The notes under the pieces were generated by a model. The model saw nothing but the letters and a program-made list of their open reading frames with translations, ran no database searches and was not told the origin of the DNA. This document shows, piece by piece, positions 40,857-50,708 of a stretch of 64,000 nt of DNA. Origin of the DNA: Bartonella birtlesii IBS 325 (GTDB taxonomy: Bacteria; Pseudomonadota; Alphaproteobacteria; Rhizobiales; Rhizobiaceae); NCBI RefSeq assembly GCF_000273375.1, contig NZ_CM001557.1:512322-576321 (forward strand), read 5' to 3'. Every line of letters begins with the position of its first letter. Position 1 is the stretch's first letter. Both the position numbers and the translations under genes were made by a program.

Positions 40857-42662
40857 ATGACTGTAGATCGTAATTATATCCGTAATTTTTCCATCGTGGC
40901 ACACATCGACCATGGAAAGTCAACTTTAGCTGATCGTTTGATTCAAATGACGGGAGGGCTTGAGTCACGTGAGATGAAAGAGCAAGTACTTGATTCCATG
41001 GATATTGAGCGTGAACGTGGAATTACTATTAAAGCACAAACGGTACGTTTGCACTATAAAGCGAAGAGTGGTGAAACCTATATTTTAAATCTTATTGATA
41101 CGCCTGGTCATGTTGATTTTGCTTATGAGGTTTCGCGTTCATTGGCTGCTTGTGAAGGTTCACTTTTGGTAGTGGATGCGAGCCAGGGGGTAGAGGCGCA
41201 GACGTTGGCGAATGTTTATCAAGCTATTGATAATTCCCATGAATTGGTTGTTGTGCTCAATAAGGTTGATCTTCCAGCGGCAGAACCTGAGCGTGTTAAA
41301 GAACAAATTGAAGACGTGATAGGCATCGATACATCTCAGGCAGTGGAAATATCAGCAAAAACAGGTTTAGGAGTTCCTGATGTTTTAGAAGCAATTGTGA
41401 TGCAACTGCCACCTCCACATACTGGCGATGTTAACGAGCCCTTAAAAGCGATGTTAGTTGATAGTTGGTATGATGCATATCTTGGTGTCATTGTTTTGGT
41501 GCGGGTGATTGATGGTATATTGAAAAAAGGTCAAACTATCCGCATGATGGGTACAGGAGCAAAATATCCAGTTGAACGGGTTGGAGTCTTTACCCCAAAA
41601 ATGATCCAAGTTGATGAATTAGGACCAGGGGAGATTGGCTTTATAACGGCCTCTATCAAAGAAGTTGCTGATACACGGGTTGGTGATACCATTACGGAAG
41701 AACGCCGCTCTTGTGAAGAAGCGTTACCTGGGTTTAAACCTGCGCAACCTGTTGTTTTTTGTGGACTTTTTCCCATTGATGCGGCTGATTTTGAAGATTT
41801 ACGTGCAGCTATGGGCAAACTGCGCTTAAATGATGCAAGCTTTTCCTTTGAAATGGAAACATCCGCGGCTTTAGGGTTTGGCTTTCGTTGTGGATTTTTA
41901 GGGCTTCTTCATCTTGAAATTATTCAAGAGCGGTTAGAGCGCGAGTTTAATTTGGATTTAATCGCGACAGCACCTTCAGTTGTTTATCGTATGAATATGA
42001 ATGATGGTTCTGTTAAAGAATTACACAACCCAGCAGATATGCCTGATATTGTTAAAATTTCTTCCATTGAAGAACCATGGATTCGGGCTACAATTATGAC
42101 TCCTGATAACTATCTTGGATCAATTTTAGAACTTTGCCAAGAACGGCGAGGGATACAGGTTAGTTTGTCCTATGTCGGGACGCGTGCGATGGTGACATAC
42201 GATTTGCCGCTGAATGAGGTTGTTTTTGATTTTTATGATCGTTTAAAATCAATTTCAAAGGGTTATGCTTCCTTTGATTATCAGATGACGGATTATGCAG
42301 AAGGCGATTTAGTTAAAATGTCTATTTTAGTGAATGGAGAGTCTATTGATGCATTGTCGATGCTTGTGCACCGCACTATTGCGGAAAGGCGCGGGCGTTC
42401 TATGTGCGAAAAACTAAAAGATCTTATTCCTCAACATATGTTTCAGATTCCAGTCCAAGCAGCAATTGGGGGTAAAATTATTGCGCGTGAAACAATTCGT
42501 GCTTTGCGTAAAGATGTAACGGCTAAATGCTACGGGGGTGATGTGACGCGTAAGCGCAAACTTTTAGAAAAGCAAAAAGAAGGTAAAAAACGAATGCGCC
42601 AATTCGGAAAAGTAGAAATTCCACAGTCGGCTTTTATTCAAGCGCTTAAAATGAGTAAATAA
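40857..42662 (+). CDS. lepA: elongation factor 4 (LepA), ribosome back-translocase GTPase
   Basis: LepA/EF4 is a translational GTPase that remodels stalled or pre-translocation ribosomes and affects initiation. The G-domain motifs are all visible: [17 protein letters not shown] (G1), [11 protein letters not shown] (G2), [15 protein letters not shown] (G3), [13 protein letters not shown] (G4) and ISAKTG (G5). The LepA-specific C-terminal domain ends [19 protein letters not shown] and [10 protein letters not shown]. The 601-aa length is standard. The ATG at 40857 is supported by the conserved [16 protein letters not shown] start although no Shine-Dalgarno sequence is evident. Confidence 0.98.
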   Translation: MTVDRNYIRNFSIVAHIDHGKSTLADRLIQMTGGLESREMKEQVLDSMDIERERGITIKAQTVRLHYKAKSGETYILNLIDTPGHVDFAYEVSRSLAACEGSLLVVDASQGVEAQTLANVYQAIDNSHELVVVLNKVDLPAAEPERVKEQIEDVIGIDTSQAVEISAKTGLGVPDVLEAIVMQLPPPHTGDVNEPLKAMLVDSWYDAYLGVIVLVRVIDGILKKGQTIRMMGTGAKYPVERVGVFTPKMIQVDELGPGEIGFITASIKEVADTRVGDTITEERRSCEEALPGFKPAQPVVFCGLFPIDAADFEDLRAAMGKLRLNDASFSFEMETSAALGFGFRCGFLGLLHLEIIQERLEREFNLDLIATAPSVVYRMNMNDGSVKELHNPADMPDIVKISSIEEPWIRATIMTPDNYLGSILELCQERRGIQVSLSYVGTRAMVTYDLPLNEVVFDFYDRLKSISKGYASFDYQMTDYAEGDLVKMSILVNGESIDALSMLVHRTIAERRGRSMCEKLKDLIPQHMFQIPVQAAIGGKIIARETIRALRKDVTAKCYGGDVTRKRKLLEKQKEGKKRMRQFGKVEIPQSAFIQALKMSK

Positions 42663-42728
42663 TGAAATTTCTTTCGTTGAGAGCGCTTTGGTATTGTGTT
42701 GATTTTTTAAGGCTTTGGAAGAGTATTT

Positions 42729-43577
42729 TTAATCACGCAAAAGATCGTTAATAGATGTTTTTTCTCGTGTTTTTTGGTCAACGCGTTTCACTATGACAGC
42801 ACAATAAAGATTTGGACTTGCTGCACCGTTTGGTAATGGTTTTCCAGGGAGAGAGCCTGGAACTACAACGGAATAGGCAGGCACTTCGCCTATAAAAACT
42901 TCGCCTGTTGTACGATCAATAATTTTTGTAGATTTTCCAATAAAAACTCCCATTCCTAAAACTGCACCTTCACGAATAATACAACCTTCAACGACTTCAG
43001 AGCGTGCACCGATAAAGCAATAATCTTCAATAATCGTTGGGTTTGCTTGCAGTGGTTCTAAAACACCTCCGATACCGACGCCACCAGAAAGATGAACATG
43101 TTTGCCAATTTGTGCACAGGAACCAACAGTAGTCCATGTATCAACCATTGTTCCCTCATCGACAAAAGCACCAAGATTTACAAAGGATGGCATCAATATA
43201 ACATTGGGAGCAATATAGGCAGAATGGCGTACAATCGCTCCAGGAACGGAACGGAAATCAGCTTTTTTAAAGTCAACTTCTTGCCAACCAGAAAATTTCG
43301 AAGGGACTTTATCCCACCAATATGTTCCATTTATCCCACCGGCAATAATTTGCATAGGATTGAGCCGAAAAGAGAGAAGGACGGCTTTTTTTAACCATTG
43401 GTGAACATGCCATTGTCCATTTTTTTGGCGTTCCGCTACACGGACTTCACCTTTGTCAAGAAGGTTTAATGCATATTCAACACTTTCACGAATTTCACCC
43501 TTTGTGATAATATCGATAGAATCGCGATCATCAAATGCTTTTTCAATAATCATTTCAAGTTGTGTGAGATGGGTCAT
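42729..43577 (-). CDS. dapD: 2,3,4,5-tetrahydropyridine-2,6-dicarboxylate N-succinyltransferase
   Basis: DapD succinylates tetrahydrodipicolinate in the succinylase branch of lysine/diaminopimelate synthesis, the route that DapE later uses. The C-terminal half is a left-handed beta-helix of hexapeptide repeats ([51 protein letters not shown]). It ends with [20 protein letters not shown] and [19 protein letters not shown]. The ATG at 43577 gives 282 aa; a TTG extension upstream has no support. It is convergent with lepA and divergent from the LOG-family gene. dapE is not adjacent but about 20 kb away. Confidence 0.97.
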   Translation of the reverse strand: MTHLTQLEMIIEKAFDDRDSIDIITKGEIRESVEYALNLLDKGEVRVAERQKNGQWHVHQWLKKAVLLSFRLNPMQIIAGGINGTYWWDKVPSKFSGWQEVDFKKADFRSVPGAIVRHSAYIAPNVILMPSFVNLGAFVDEGTMVDTWTTVGSCAQIGKHVHLSGGVGIGGVLEPLQANPTIIEDYCFIGARSEVVEGCIIREGAVLGMGVFIGKSTKIIDRTTGEVFIGEVPAYSVVVPGSLPGKPLPNGAASPNLYCAVIVKRVDQKTREKTSINDLLRD

Positions 43578-43684
43578 GATCAAAGTTTCCGTTAAACAAG
43601 TTGAAAGCTTCAAGATTTATTCTTTATGACCTACGCGAAGAAATGTTTTCAGTCAATAAAACGATGAGGAAGTAGGACAAGTGC

Positions 43685-44548
43685 ATGAAAAAAGGTTACA
43701 AAGAAAAAAGAGAAAAAGAACAAAAAAATTGGGCGCCACTTCTCCATGTAAAAGATGCTCTACAACAGGTGCATGAAGTTCCCGATTCAGCACAAATGCA
43801 TTCACCTACTTATCGTTTGGCATATATCGACCAAGAGTTTATGATGCGTCCTGAGTTACGCTCACAACGTATTGGTCTTGAGTTTTTGAAGCCAGAAATA
43901 GTGCTTCAAGAATATAATATTCAATCAACAATTGTTTTATTTGGTGGTGCGCGTATTCCCGAATCTGGGCAAGCAGCGTGGGCAGCAAAAAATGGAACAC
44001 AAAAGAAAAATTTACATGCTATGTCACATTATTACGATGAAGCAAGGGAATTTGCGCGTTTATGTTCATGCTATTCTGCTACGACGGAGTATCGTGAATT
44101 TGTGGTCGTCACAGGGGGAGGGCCAGGGATAATGGAAGCAGGAAATCGTGGTGCTACTGATGTTGGTGCACCAACGATTGGCTTAAATGTCGTTTTGCCG
44201 CATGAGCAAATGCCTAATTCTTATGTGACTCCGCATTTATGTTTTAATTTTCATTATTTAGGGATGCGTAAAATGCATTTTTTAATGCGGGCGAAGGCAT
44301 TGGCCGTTTTCCCTGGAGGATTTGGTACTCTGGATGAGTTGTTTGAAACTTTAACTTTAATGCAAACGGGGCGAATGAAACAGGTTCCAATTTTAATGTT
44401 TGGCAAAGAATTTTGGGCAAACGTTATTAATTTTGATTATTTATCAGCGCAAGGTACGATCTCTCCTGCTGATCTCACCCTGATGACATTTGTTAATACC
44501 GCAGCGGAGGCTTTTGAAGAAATCCGTTCCTTTTATAAGCTTCCTTAA
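43685..44548 (+). CDS. LOG-family (TIGR00730-like) Rossmann-fold protein
   Basis: A member of the LOG/lysine-decarboxylase-like family, whose characterised members are cytokinin-activating nucleotide phosphoribohydrolases or nucleotide 5'-monophosphate nucleosidases. The diagnostic motif PGGFGTLDELFE is present near residue 217, as is VVTGGGPGIMEAGNRGA. At 287 aa it belongs to the longer bacterial group with an added N-terminal segment. It lies between divergent dapD and convergent truA, with 32 bp to the truA stop, a position also occupied by such genes in rhizobia. The activity is inferred from the family. Confidence 0.88.
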   Translation: MKKGYKEKREKEQKNWAPLLHVKDALQQVHEVPDSAQMHSPTYRLAYIDQEFMMRPELRSQRIGLEFLKPEIVLQEYNIQSTIVLFGGARIPESGQAAWAAKNGTQKKNLHAMSHYYDEAREFARLCSCYSATTEYREFVVVTGGGPGIMEAGNRGATDVGAPTIGLNVVLPHEQMPNSYVTPHLCFNFHYLGMRKMHFLMRAKALAVFPGGFGTLDELFETLTLMQTGRMKQVPILMFGKEFWANVINFDYLSAQGTISPADLTLMTFVNTAAEAFEEIRSFYKLP

Positions 44549-44580
44549 TTGCTTTTGAAGAAGTAATTTTTGCAGGATAG

Positions 44581-45324
44581 TTAATATTCCACTTTAGTCA
44601 AATAAAGTCCTGAAGGTGGTGCGACGACACCACAACGTGTGCGATCTTTAGCATGAAGAGCTGCTTCAAGATCTTGTGTTGTCCAGCGACCGATACCAAC
44701 TTCCATGAGGCTTCCCGCAAATGAACGAATTTGATGATGAAGAAAAGAGCGGGCTTGTGCATAGAGGAAAATCTCTTCTCCTTCTCTTTGAACATCAAGG
44801 CGTTCGAGGGTACGAATAGGGCTTTTGGCTTGGCAATGAGCTGAGCGGAAAGTAGTAAAATCGTGTTGTCCTACAAGTTTTTGGGCAGCTTCATGCATGG
44901 CTTGTGCATTGAGGGGTTTTGGCAACCACCACACGCGTTTGGCGTTTAAAGCTGGTGGGGAGCGGCGATTGAGAATTTTAAAAAGATAATGGCGTTTGAT
45001 TGCGGAAAATCGTGCGTCAAAGTCATCAGGGACGTTTTGTACATTTAAGATCGAAATATCTTCTCCTTGTTTTCGTAAATGCGCATTGAGCGCATCACGT
45101 ATAGTGTGTGTGTACCAGTTTTTTTCAAAATCAACATGTACAACTTGCCCCATAGCATGCACACCTGCATCAGTTCGACCAGCTGTCGTAATGGTTAGTT
45201 GTTGGCCGCAAAAGTGAAAAATAGCTTGTTCAAGAGCTCCTTGTATGGTGCGGAGGTCTGTTTGGCGCTGCCAGCCAGCGTAATTTGAGCCATCATATTC
45301 AAGGGTGAGTTTAAAACGTGGCAT
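44581..45324 (-). CDS. truA: tRNA pseudouridine(38-40) synthase TruA
   Basis: TruA converts U38-U40 of many tRNA anticodon stems to pseudouridine. The start MPRFKLTLEYDGSNYAGWQRQ is typical, and the catalytic Asp lies in AGRTDAGVHAMGQVVH. The RHYLFKI and SFLHHQIRSFAGSLMEVG blocks follow. The ATG at 45324 (247 aa) is chosen because the longer frame runs into fmt; one base separates it from the fmt stop codon. It is the third gene of the def-fmt-truA operon on the minus strand. Confidence 0.97.
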   Translation of the reverse strand: MPRFKLTLEYDGSNYAGWQRQTDLRTIQGALEQAIFHFCGQQLTITTAGRTDAGVHAMGQVVHVDFEKNWYTHTIRDALNAHLRKQGEDISILNVQNVPDDFDARFSAIKRHYLFKILNRRSPPALNAKRVWWLPKPLNAQAMHEAAQKLVGQHDFTTFRSAHCQAKSPIRTLERLDVQREGEEIFLYAQARSFLHHQIRSFAGSLMEVGIGRWTTQDLEAALHAKDRTRCGVVAPPSGLYLTKVEY

Positions 45325-45325
45325 A

Positions 45326-46255
45326 TTAAAAAACAGCAGAAATATGAGCACCTCGCAAAAATGTGGCGCTATCAAGAATTTTACCACCAGATCTTTGGAG
45401 ATGGGTTATTTCTAAACGTCCTTGTCCGCAGTGGATGATCAAAGAATTTGGCTCTATCCGACCAATTTCAAGAGAAGCTCCCGTTTTTAAGCGACTTCCA
45501 AGAATTTTTACGCGCTCTTCTCGTCCGCCGATATTCATGTTGCACCAGCAACTAGGAGAGGGAAAAAGTGCACGAATATGCCTATGAATAAGTTCTGCAG
45601 ATTTTGTCCAATCAATGCGGGTTTCTTCCTTTTTGATTTTGGAGGCATAGGTTATGCCTTCTGCTGATTGTGGGGTAAGTTTAAGCTGACCTTTTTCAAG
45701 AGCTGACAGAGCTTTTATCATGAGTTCTGCGCCTATATGTGAAAGTTTATCTGAAAGTTCACAGGTCGTCATGTTATCAGTAATAGGGATGGAGTGGGAG
45801 AGAGCAATAGGTCCTGTATCAAGCCCTTCATCCATTTTCATAATCATCATTCCCGTTTCTCTATCACCAGCCATAATTGCACGCTGAATAGGAGCAGCGC
45901 CACGCCAACGTGGTAAGAGTGAAGCATGAGCATTAAAACAACCAAAACGTGGTGTTTCAAGAATAGTTTTCGGTAAGAGGAGTCCATAGGCAACAACAAC
46001 AGCAGCATCAACACCAAGAGCTGTAAATTGGGCTTGTTGTTCAACCGTTTTGAACGTTAGAGGAGTGAACACAGGGATGCATTTTGCTTGTGCTGCGTTT
46101 TGAACAGGTGAGGGGATCAATTTAAGACCACGACGACCTGCTGGGCGAGGAGGTTGGCTATAAACAGCTACAATATCATGTCCCGCATTCAACAAAGCAT
46201 GTAAAATGGGAACAGAAAAATCAGGTGTTCCCATAAAACTTAACCGTAATGCCAT
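45326..46255 (-). CDS. fmt: methionyl-tRNA formyltransferase
   Basis: Fmt formylates initiator Met-tRNA using 10-formyltetrahydrofolate. The N-terminal catalytic domain begins LRLSFMGTPDFSVPILHAL and contains the active-site signature CFNAHASLLPRWRGAAPIQRA with the catalytic Asn-His, plus MMIMKMDEGLDTGP. A C-terminal OB-like domain follows. The 309-aa length is normal. Its ATG overlaps the def stop codon and truA follows after one base, so def, fmt and truA are tightly coupled. Confidence 0.98.
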   Translation of the reverse strand: MALRLSFMGTPDFSVPILHALLNAGHDIVAVYSQPPRPAGRRGLKLIPSPVQNAAQAKCIPVFTPLTFKTVEQQAQFTALGVDAAVVVAYGLLLPKTILETPRFGCFNAHASLLPRWRGAAPIQRAIMAGDRETGMMIMKMDEGLDTGPIALSHSIPITDNMTTCELSDKLSHIGAELMIKALSALEKGQLKLTPQSAEGITYASKIKKEETRIDWTKSAELIHRHIRALFPSPSCWCNMNIGGREERVKILGSRLKTGASLEIGRIEPNSLIIHCGQGRLEITHLQRSGGKILDSATFLRGAHISAVF

Positions 46256-46785
46256 TACAAAAGTGCTTCCTGTGCGTTGTCTTCTTTTGCGCGTTTTTTA
46301 AATTTTCGTATCACCATATCACGTTTGATTTTTGAAATGTGATCTATAAAAAGGCAACCGTTTAAATGATCGATTTCGTGCTGTAAGCAAGTAGCTAGGA
46401 GATCATCTGTCTCGATTTCTGTTTGTTTCCCTTGGCGATCTTGATAGCGCACATAAAGGCGTTTAGGGCGTTCAACTTCCGCGTAATATTCAGGAATAGA
46501 GAGGCAGCCTTCTTTATAAATATTACGCTCATCTGAAAGCCATAAGATTTCTGGGTTAATAACAACAAGCGGATTTTTTGGGATATCATCTCTGGAGACA
46601 TCTATGACCAACATACGCAGCGGTATACCAATTTGAATAGCAGCAAGACCAACACCTTGGGCATTATACATCGTATCCAACATATCATCAGCAAGCTTTT
46701 GGAGAGTTGAATCAATATGATCGACGGGTTTGGAGACTTTCCGTAAAATCGGATCAGGTAAAGTAATTAAAGGTTTAATTGACAT
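46255..46785 (-). CDS. def: peptide deformylase
   Basis: Def removes the formyl group from nascent proteins and is a metalloenzyme, usually Fe(II). All three active-site motifs are present: [11 protein letters not shown] (motif 1), EGCLSIPE (motif 2, Cys ligand) and QHEIDHLNG (motif 3, HExxH). The protein is 176 aa with a charged C-terminal tail, normal for the Gram-negative type. It heads the def-fmt-truA operon; rmuC is divergent and starts 16 to 91 bp away depending on the rmuC start used. Confidence 0.98.
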   Translation of the reverse strand: MSIKPLITLPDPILRKVSKPVDHIDSTLQKLADDMLDTMYNAQGVGLAAIQIGIPLRMLVIDVSRDDIPKNPLVVINPEILWLSDERNIYKEGCLSIPEYYAEVERPKRLYVRYQDRQGKQTEIETDDLLATCLQHEIDHLNGCLFIDHISKIKRDMVIRKFKKRAKEDNAQEALL

Positions 46786-46876
46786 AAGTATAGATTAATC
46801 AATGGTTTGTTATGGGTCAATATTGAATAACGGATTCTTGCGCTTTTTTTATGATAAGAGGATTATATTATTTGGT

Positions 46877-48073
46877 ATGTTTGATTCGTTTTTTTCTTTT
46901 ATGCTCGCTGATCAGTCTTTTGCTAAACTAAGTGCTCTGCTTTTACTGATACTCATTTGCTTGATATTTTTTATGCTGATACATTCTCATCGGAAAAAGG
47001 CATTTTGGGAAAATAAAACTGCTGAACGTGCTCGTGAAGCACAAATGCAGATGGATACATTGCTAAAGACACAAGCTGAAATGCAAGGGCGAATGCAGAC
47101 TATGGCAGAAATTTTTGGTCAAAGGCAGGCTGAGTTGAATAAGTCACTCAGTGAGCAACTCAATGGGATGACAGCCAATTTGGGTCAAACGCTTCAAGTG
47201 CAGACCAAATCTACTTATGAAAATCTGGCTCGATTGCAAGAACGTTTAGCGGTAATTGATGCGGCGCAAAATAATATTCAGTCGCTTACAGGACAGGTTG
47301 TTCAGTTACAGGCTATTTTAAGCAATAAGCAGACACGTGGCACTTTTGGTCAGGGGAGGATGGAAGCAATTATTGCTGATGCCCTACCACCAAATGCTTA
47401 TGCTTTTCAGGCAGTTCTCTCTAATGGAAAGCGCCCAGATTGCCTCATTTATATGCCAAATAAAGGACCATCTCTTGTGATTGATGCAAAATTTCCTCTA
47501 GAGGCGTGGAATGCCATGCGTAAAGCAACATCAGCGCAAGAGCGTCAGGAAGCAGAACGCCAATTCCGTACTGACATGGAAGTTCATATTCGCGATATTG
47601 CACAGAAATATTTAATTCCTGGAGAAACACATGACACTGCTTTTCTCTTTGTACCCTCGGAATCGGTTTTTGCAACAATTTATGAAGATTTTGAGCCATT
47701 GGTACAAAAAGCCAATCGAGCACATGTGATTATTGTATCACCATCTTTGTTGATGTTATCTGTTCAGGTTGTACAAACTATTATGAAAGATGCGCGGATG
47801 CGTGAACAAGCACATTTGATTCAGTCAGAAGTAGCAAAATTAATGGAAGATTTTGGACGAATGGATACGCGTGTTCGCGCGTTACAGAAGCATTTTTACA
47901 AAGCAGGTGAAGATATAGAGGGGATTTTAATATCATCCTCCAAAATTATGAAACGAGCTAATCGCATTGAAACTTTTGAGTTAAAAGAGAACAACTTTGA
48001 GCCAACAAATGAGCCAACAAAAATGACAGCCTCTATTCCATCTCAAACATTGCGTTTGGTGGATGAGGAGTAA
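46877..48073 (+). CDS. rmuC: DNA recombination protein RmuC homologue
   Basis: RmuC is a PD-(D/E)XK nuclease-like protein that limits inversions at short inverted repeats in E. coli. The chain starts with a transmembrane helix (LSALLLLILICLIFFMLI) and a coiled coil (about residues 45-140, rich in Glu, Gln and Ala). The RmuC core follows: the AIIADALPPNAYAFQA, NGKRPDCLIYMPN and VIDAKFPLEAWNAM blocks, then ETHDTAFLFVPSESVFATIY. The start is uncertain: the ATG at 46877 follows AAGAGGA at a long spacing; an ATG at 46802 would add 25 residues with no ribosome-binding site. It is divergent from def, an arrangement seen in rhizobia. Confidence 0.9.
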   Translation: MFDSFFSFMLADQSFAKLSALLLLILICLIFFMLIHSHRKKAFWENKTAERAREAQMQMDTLLKTQAEMQGRMQTMAEIFGQRQAELNKSLSEQLNGMTANLGQTLQVQTKSTYENLARLQERLAVIDAAQNNIQSLTGQVVQLQAILSNKQTRGTFGQGRMEAIIADALPPNAYAFQAVLSNGKRPDCLIYMPNKGPSLVIDAKFPLEAWNAMRKATSAQERQEAERQFRTDMEVHIRDIAQKYLIPGETHDTAFLFVPSESVFATIYEDFEPLVQKANRAHVIIVSPSLLMLSVQVVQTIMKDARMREQAHLIQSEVAKLMEDFGRMDTRVRALQKHFYKAGEDIEGILISSSKIMKRANRIETFELKENNFEPTNEPTKMTASIPSQTLRLVDEE

Positions 48074-48178
48074 AACAAGGCTCCCAATAATTACAAATAT
48101 GTCTATATTCTTTATTGATTGGTAATAATTTTTTAGTATCCATATCTTATTAATTTCCTAATGAGAGGAAGAGAAGAT

Positions 48179-48769
48179 ATGCGGCACCTTTTGTTTTTAG
48201 GGGCATTGGTGTTTCTGCTAGAGGGATGTGCAACAACCTCCCCAATTTATACAAACAATGCTTGCGCTATTTTAGCACAAAAAAATAGTTTTTTTGATAA
48301 TTGGGGAAAAGCTTCTCAACGCGCAGCAATGCACTATGGGATTCCTATGCCGATTATTCTTGCAACCATTAAGATGGAATCAAATTTTCGTCACAATGCA
48401 CGTCCTCCACGCACAAAACTTTTTGGTTTTATTCCATGGAAACGTCGATCGACAGCATATGGTTATTCTCAAGCGCTTGACAGTACATGGGCAATGTATC
48501 TCCGCTCTACGGGACGGTCTTTTGCATGGAGAACTAATTTTGCAGATGCCGCTGATTTTGTTGCTTGGTACCATCGCCAAAGTGTTCAACGCAATGGTGT
48601 GAGGTTTGATGATGCGTATAACCTTTATTTAAATTATCATATGGGGCATGGTGCTTATGCGCGCAGTAGGGGACAAGCAAATAGTAGTGCACTTGCACAA
48701 GCGGCACAGCGTATGGCAGAAATATCTCAAAAATATGATAGGCAATTAAGGGCATGTGGGTGGCGTTAG
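48179..48769 (+). CDS. lytic-transglycosylase-like (SLT fold) lipoprotein
   Basis: The N-terminus MRHLLFLGALVFLLEGCATT is a lipoprotein signal with a lipobox ending in Cys (residue 17), so the product should be membrane-anchored in the periplasm. The domain that follows resembles the SLT lysozyme-like fold: PMPIILATIKMESNFRHNAR contains the probable catalytic Glu, then AYGYSQALDSTWAMYL and YHMGHGAYARS. Such proteins cleave peptidoglycan. The ATG at 48179 (196 aa) is placed after GAGGAAGAG; an ATG six codons upstream overlaps that site. No secretion-system genes are adjacent, so a housekeeping or specialised role cannot be decided. Confidence 0.82.
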   Translation: MRHLLFLGALVFLLEGCATTSPIYTNNACAILAQKNSFFDNWGKASQRAAMHYGIPMPIILATIKMESNFRHNARPPRTKLFGFIPWKRRSTAYGYSQALDSTWAMYLRSTGRSFAWRTNFADAADFVAWYHRQSVQRNGVRFDDAYNLYLNYHMGHGAYARSRGQANSSALAQAAQRMAEISQKYDRQLRACGWR

Positions 48770-48997
48770 AAAGGATTATGAAGAGTCCAATCAAGGAATG
48801 AGATTCACTTTAAATGAAAAAGAGAATAATGGTATTGTATCTTCATAAGTGTAAAGATAACGGTACATAGTAAAGTTTATATTTTGAATAAGAAATATAC
48901 AACATTTAGGGTTGGCAAATAAAAGAGTGATATGTCTCTTATACTCTCACAACTGTAAAGATAGATACCTCCAATGAAACTGACACCATACTATAGT

Positions 48998-49041
48998 ACG
49001 AAAAACAACGGACAAAATTTATGACAATAGTTTCCGCTGTT
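48998..49041 (-). terminator. terminator after hsp20-DUF1150
   Basis: Read on the minus strand, a 9-bp stem (AACAGCGGA with TCCGTTGTT, one G-U pair), a 20-base loop and then TTTTCG. It begins 15 bp past the DUF1150 stop codon. Confidence 0.55.
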
Positions 49042-49055
49042 TTTCATTAAGCAAT

Positions 49056-49307
49056 TTAGTGTAGAGTTACAATTTGTAGCTCATGTTCATTAGCTCCTGC
49101 AAGAGCGATAGAGCGCTCATCAGACAAAATAATTGGATAACCCGTTTCACCAAAGAGAGCCCATATTGTAATACCTGGAGTCATTGGCGGAAGATCTGGA
49201 AAATTTTTAGCCAAATCATCTGTACAAACTTTTTTTAAATAAGCAATCTGCCCCGCATCAGGATAGAACGCATTTTGTAAAGACAAGTTCTGTTTATGTT
49301 CTCCCAT
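49056..49307 (-). CDS. DUF1150 family protein
   Basis: An 83-aa protein matching the small alphaproteobacterial DUF1150 family; the conserved section is WALFGETGYPIILSDERSIA near residues 50-69. Function is unknown, but the gene is repeatedly found next to small heat-shock protein genes, as here: it begins 26 bp after hsp20 stops. The pairing suggests heat-related co-expression or a helper role. The ATG is preceded by AAGGAATAAG at reasonable spacing. Confidence 0.85.
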   Translation of the reverse strand: MGEHKQNLSLQNAFYPDAGQIAYLKKVCTDDLAKNFPDLPPMTPGITIWALFGETGYPIILSDERSIALAGANEHELQIVTLH

Positions 49308-49333
49308 TTTCTTATTCCTTTACACCTTAACTT

Positions 49334-49765
49334 TTATACCTCACCATTGCTAACTTTAATTGGAATCTGTTTTGTTTGTTTTTTTAACTTTGGTTGATGT
49401 AGGTTAATTGATAACAGTCCATTTTTCAACTCAGCATTTGTAACATGCATTCCTTCTGCGAGAACAAAGATACGTTGGAATTGGCGTGCTGCTATACCAT
49501 GATATAAATATTGGTGATTTTGATTGTCTGTTTGTTTACCATGAATGATCAGTTGATTGTCATCAAGCAGAATATTGAGATTATCGACTTTAAATCCAGC
49601 AACAGCTAAAGTTATGCGTATATGATTTGCTTCATCATTTTTGTGCAAACGCTCAATATTATAAGCTGGATAAGCTTCATCGGTTTTACCAATACGCCGC
49701 AGTGTTTTTTCTATCGTTTCAAATCCTAAAAGAAAGGGATTGGAGAAAGGCGTCACATGTGTCAT
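49334..49765 (-). CDS. small heat-shock protein, Hsp20/IbpA family
   Basis: A 143-aa alpha-crystallin-domain chaperone that binds unfolding proteins without ATP and hands them to DnaK/DnaJ. The N-terminus FSNPFLLGFETIEKTLRRI matches rhizobial HspA/IbpA-like proteins. The alpha-crystallin domain spans about residues 40-130 (AYPAYNIERL, IRITLAVAGFKVDNLNILLD, YLYHGIAARQFQRIFVLAEG, LKNGLLSINL). DUF1150 follows in the same operon. A ribosome-binding site AGAGG stands nine bases before the ATG and can pair weakly with an upstream segment, so temperature control at translation is possible. nth is divergent. Confidence 0.93.
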   Translation of the reverse strand: MTHVTPFSNPFLLGFETIEKTLRRIGKTDEAYPAYNIERLHKNDEANHIRITLAVAGFKVDNLNILLDDNQLIIHGKQTDNQNHQYLYHGIAARQFQRIFVLAEGMHVTNAELKNGLLSINLHQPKLKKQTKQIPIKVSNGEV

Positions 49766-49888
49766 TGTGAATATCCTCTTTAAAGCGGCTTTATTTGACC
49801 AAACTTTATAAAAAGTGTTTTCTACATTTCTTTCATATGGCGAGTGTGGGTGATAACTTCAAGAGAGAAGATTATAGAGACTTCAATA

Positions 49889-50662
49889 ATGACTCAAAGA
49901 ACAATAAAAATAAAATTGTTACAAACACGAAAATCTGTTGAAATATTATATAGTAAAGACGAAATTGAAGAAATATTTCGTCGTTTTTCTGTTCAACGTC
50001 CGCTTCCTAAGAGTGATCTTATCTATACCAATGTTTTTACTCTTTTGGTTGCGGTTGTTCTTTCGGCTCAGGCTACAGATACGAGCGTTAATAAAGCGAC
50101 AAAGGAATTGTTTCGCCTCGCTGATCAACCGGAAAAAATGGTTGCATTAGGAGAAGAAGAAATTGCACGTCATATTCGTACAATTGGTCTTTGGCGTGCA
50201 AAAGCGCGTAATGTTTATGCACTTTGCAACTTTTTAATTGATCACTATGGTGGTCAGGTGCCTGATAAACGTGAAGCACTTATGGCACTTCCTGGAGTAG
50301 GACGTAAAACGGCTAATGTTGTTTTGAATGTTGCTTTTGGTCAGCCTACACTGGCGGTGGATACGCATATTTTTCGCCTTGGAAACCGTCTTGGGTTAGC
50401 GTTTGGCAAAACACCAGAGATTGTTGAAGAAAAGTTACTAAAGATTATACCAGTACATTATCTTCGCTATGCGCATCATTGGCTTATTTTGCATGGGCGT
50501 TATATTTGCCAAGCTCGTAAAATACAATGTACACAATGTATTATTGCTGATCTTTGTAAAGCAGCCATCAAAACAAATTCAATTCCAGCACCTTTGGTTG
50601 AAGTTCAAGGCAATGGACCTCCGATTTTTTTTGATATGGTCTTGCTATTTCGTGTATACTAG
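49889..50662 (+). CDS. nth: endonuclease III
   Basis: Nth is the iron-sulfur DNA glycosylase/AP-lyase that removes oxidised pyrimidines. The helix-hairpin-helix LPGVGRKTANVVLNVAFG contains the catalytic Lys, and the catalytic Asp is in AVDTHIFRLGNRLG. The 4Fe-4S cluster ligands are in CQARKIQCTQCIIADLC (C-x6-C-x2-C-x5-C). The ATG at 49889 gives 257 aa; an upstream GTG would add 15 residues. The protein carries a roughly 35-residue C-terminal extension after the cluster (ending FFDMVLLFRVY), longer than E. coli Nth. rpmI follows 125 bp downstream. Confidence 0.96.
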   Translation: MTQRTIKIKLLQTRKSVEILYSKDEIEEIFRRFSVQRPLPKSDLIYTNVFTLLVAVVLSAQATDTSVNKATKELFRLADQPEKMVALGEEEIARHIRTIGLWRAKARNVYALCNFLIDHYGGQVPDKREALMALPGVGRKTANVVLNVAFGQPTLAVDTHIFRLGNRLGLAFGKTPEIVEEKLLKIIPVHYLRYAHHWLILHGRYICQARKIQCTQCIIADLCKAAIKTNSIPAPLVEVQGNGPPIFFDMVLLFRVY

Positions 50663-50681
50663 CTTATGAAAACGCTGTTAG

Positions 50682-50708
50682 AGCCGCCCGGCAGGGCATG
50701 CCGTGGCT
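50682..50708 (+). promoter_or_regulatory. GC-rich hairpin in the rpmI-rplT leader
   Basis: CGGCA pairs with TGCCG across a 5-base loop, and an outer AGCC pairs with GGCT with a bulge. The 45 bases around it are strikingly GC-rich for this genome. Position, 80 bases before rpmI, suggests a structured leader for ribosomal-protein autoregulation, but no T run or known riboswitch pattern is present. Confidence 0.35.
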
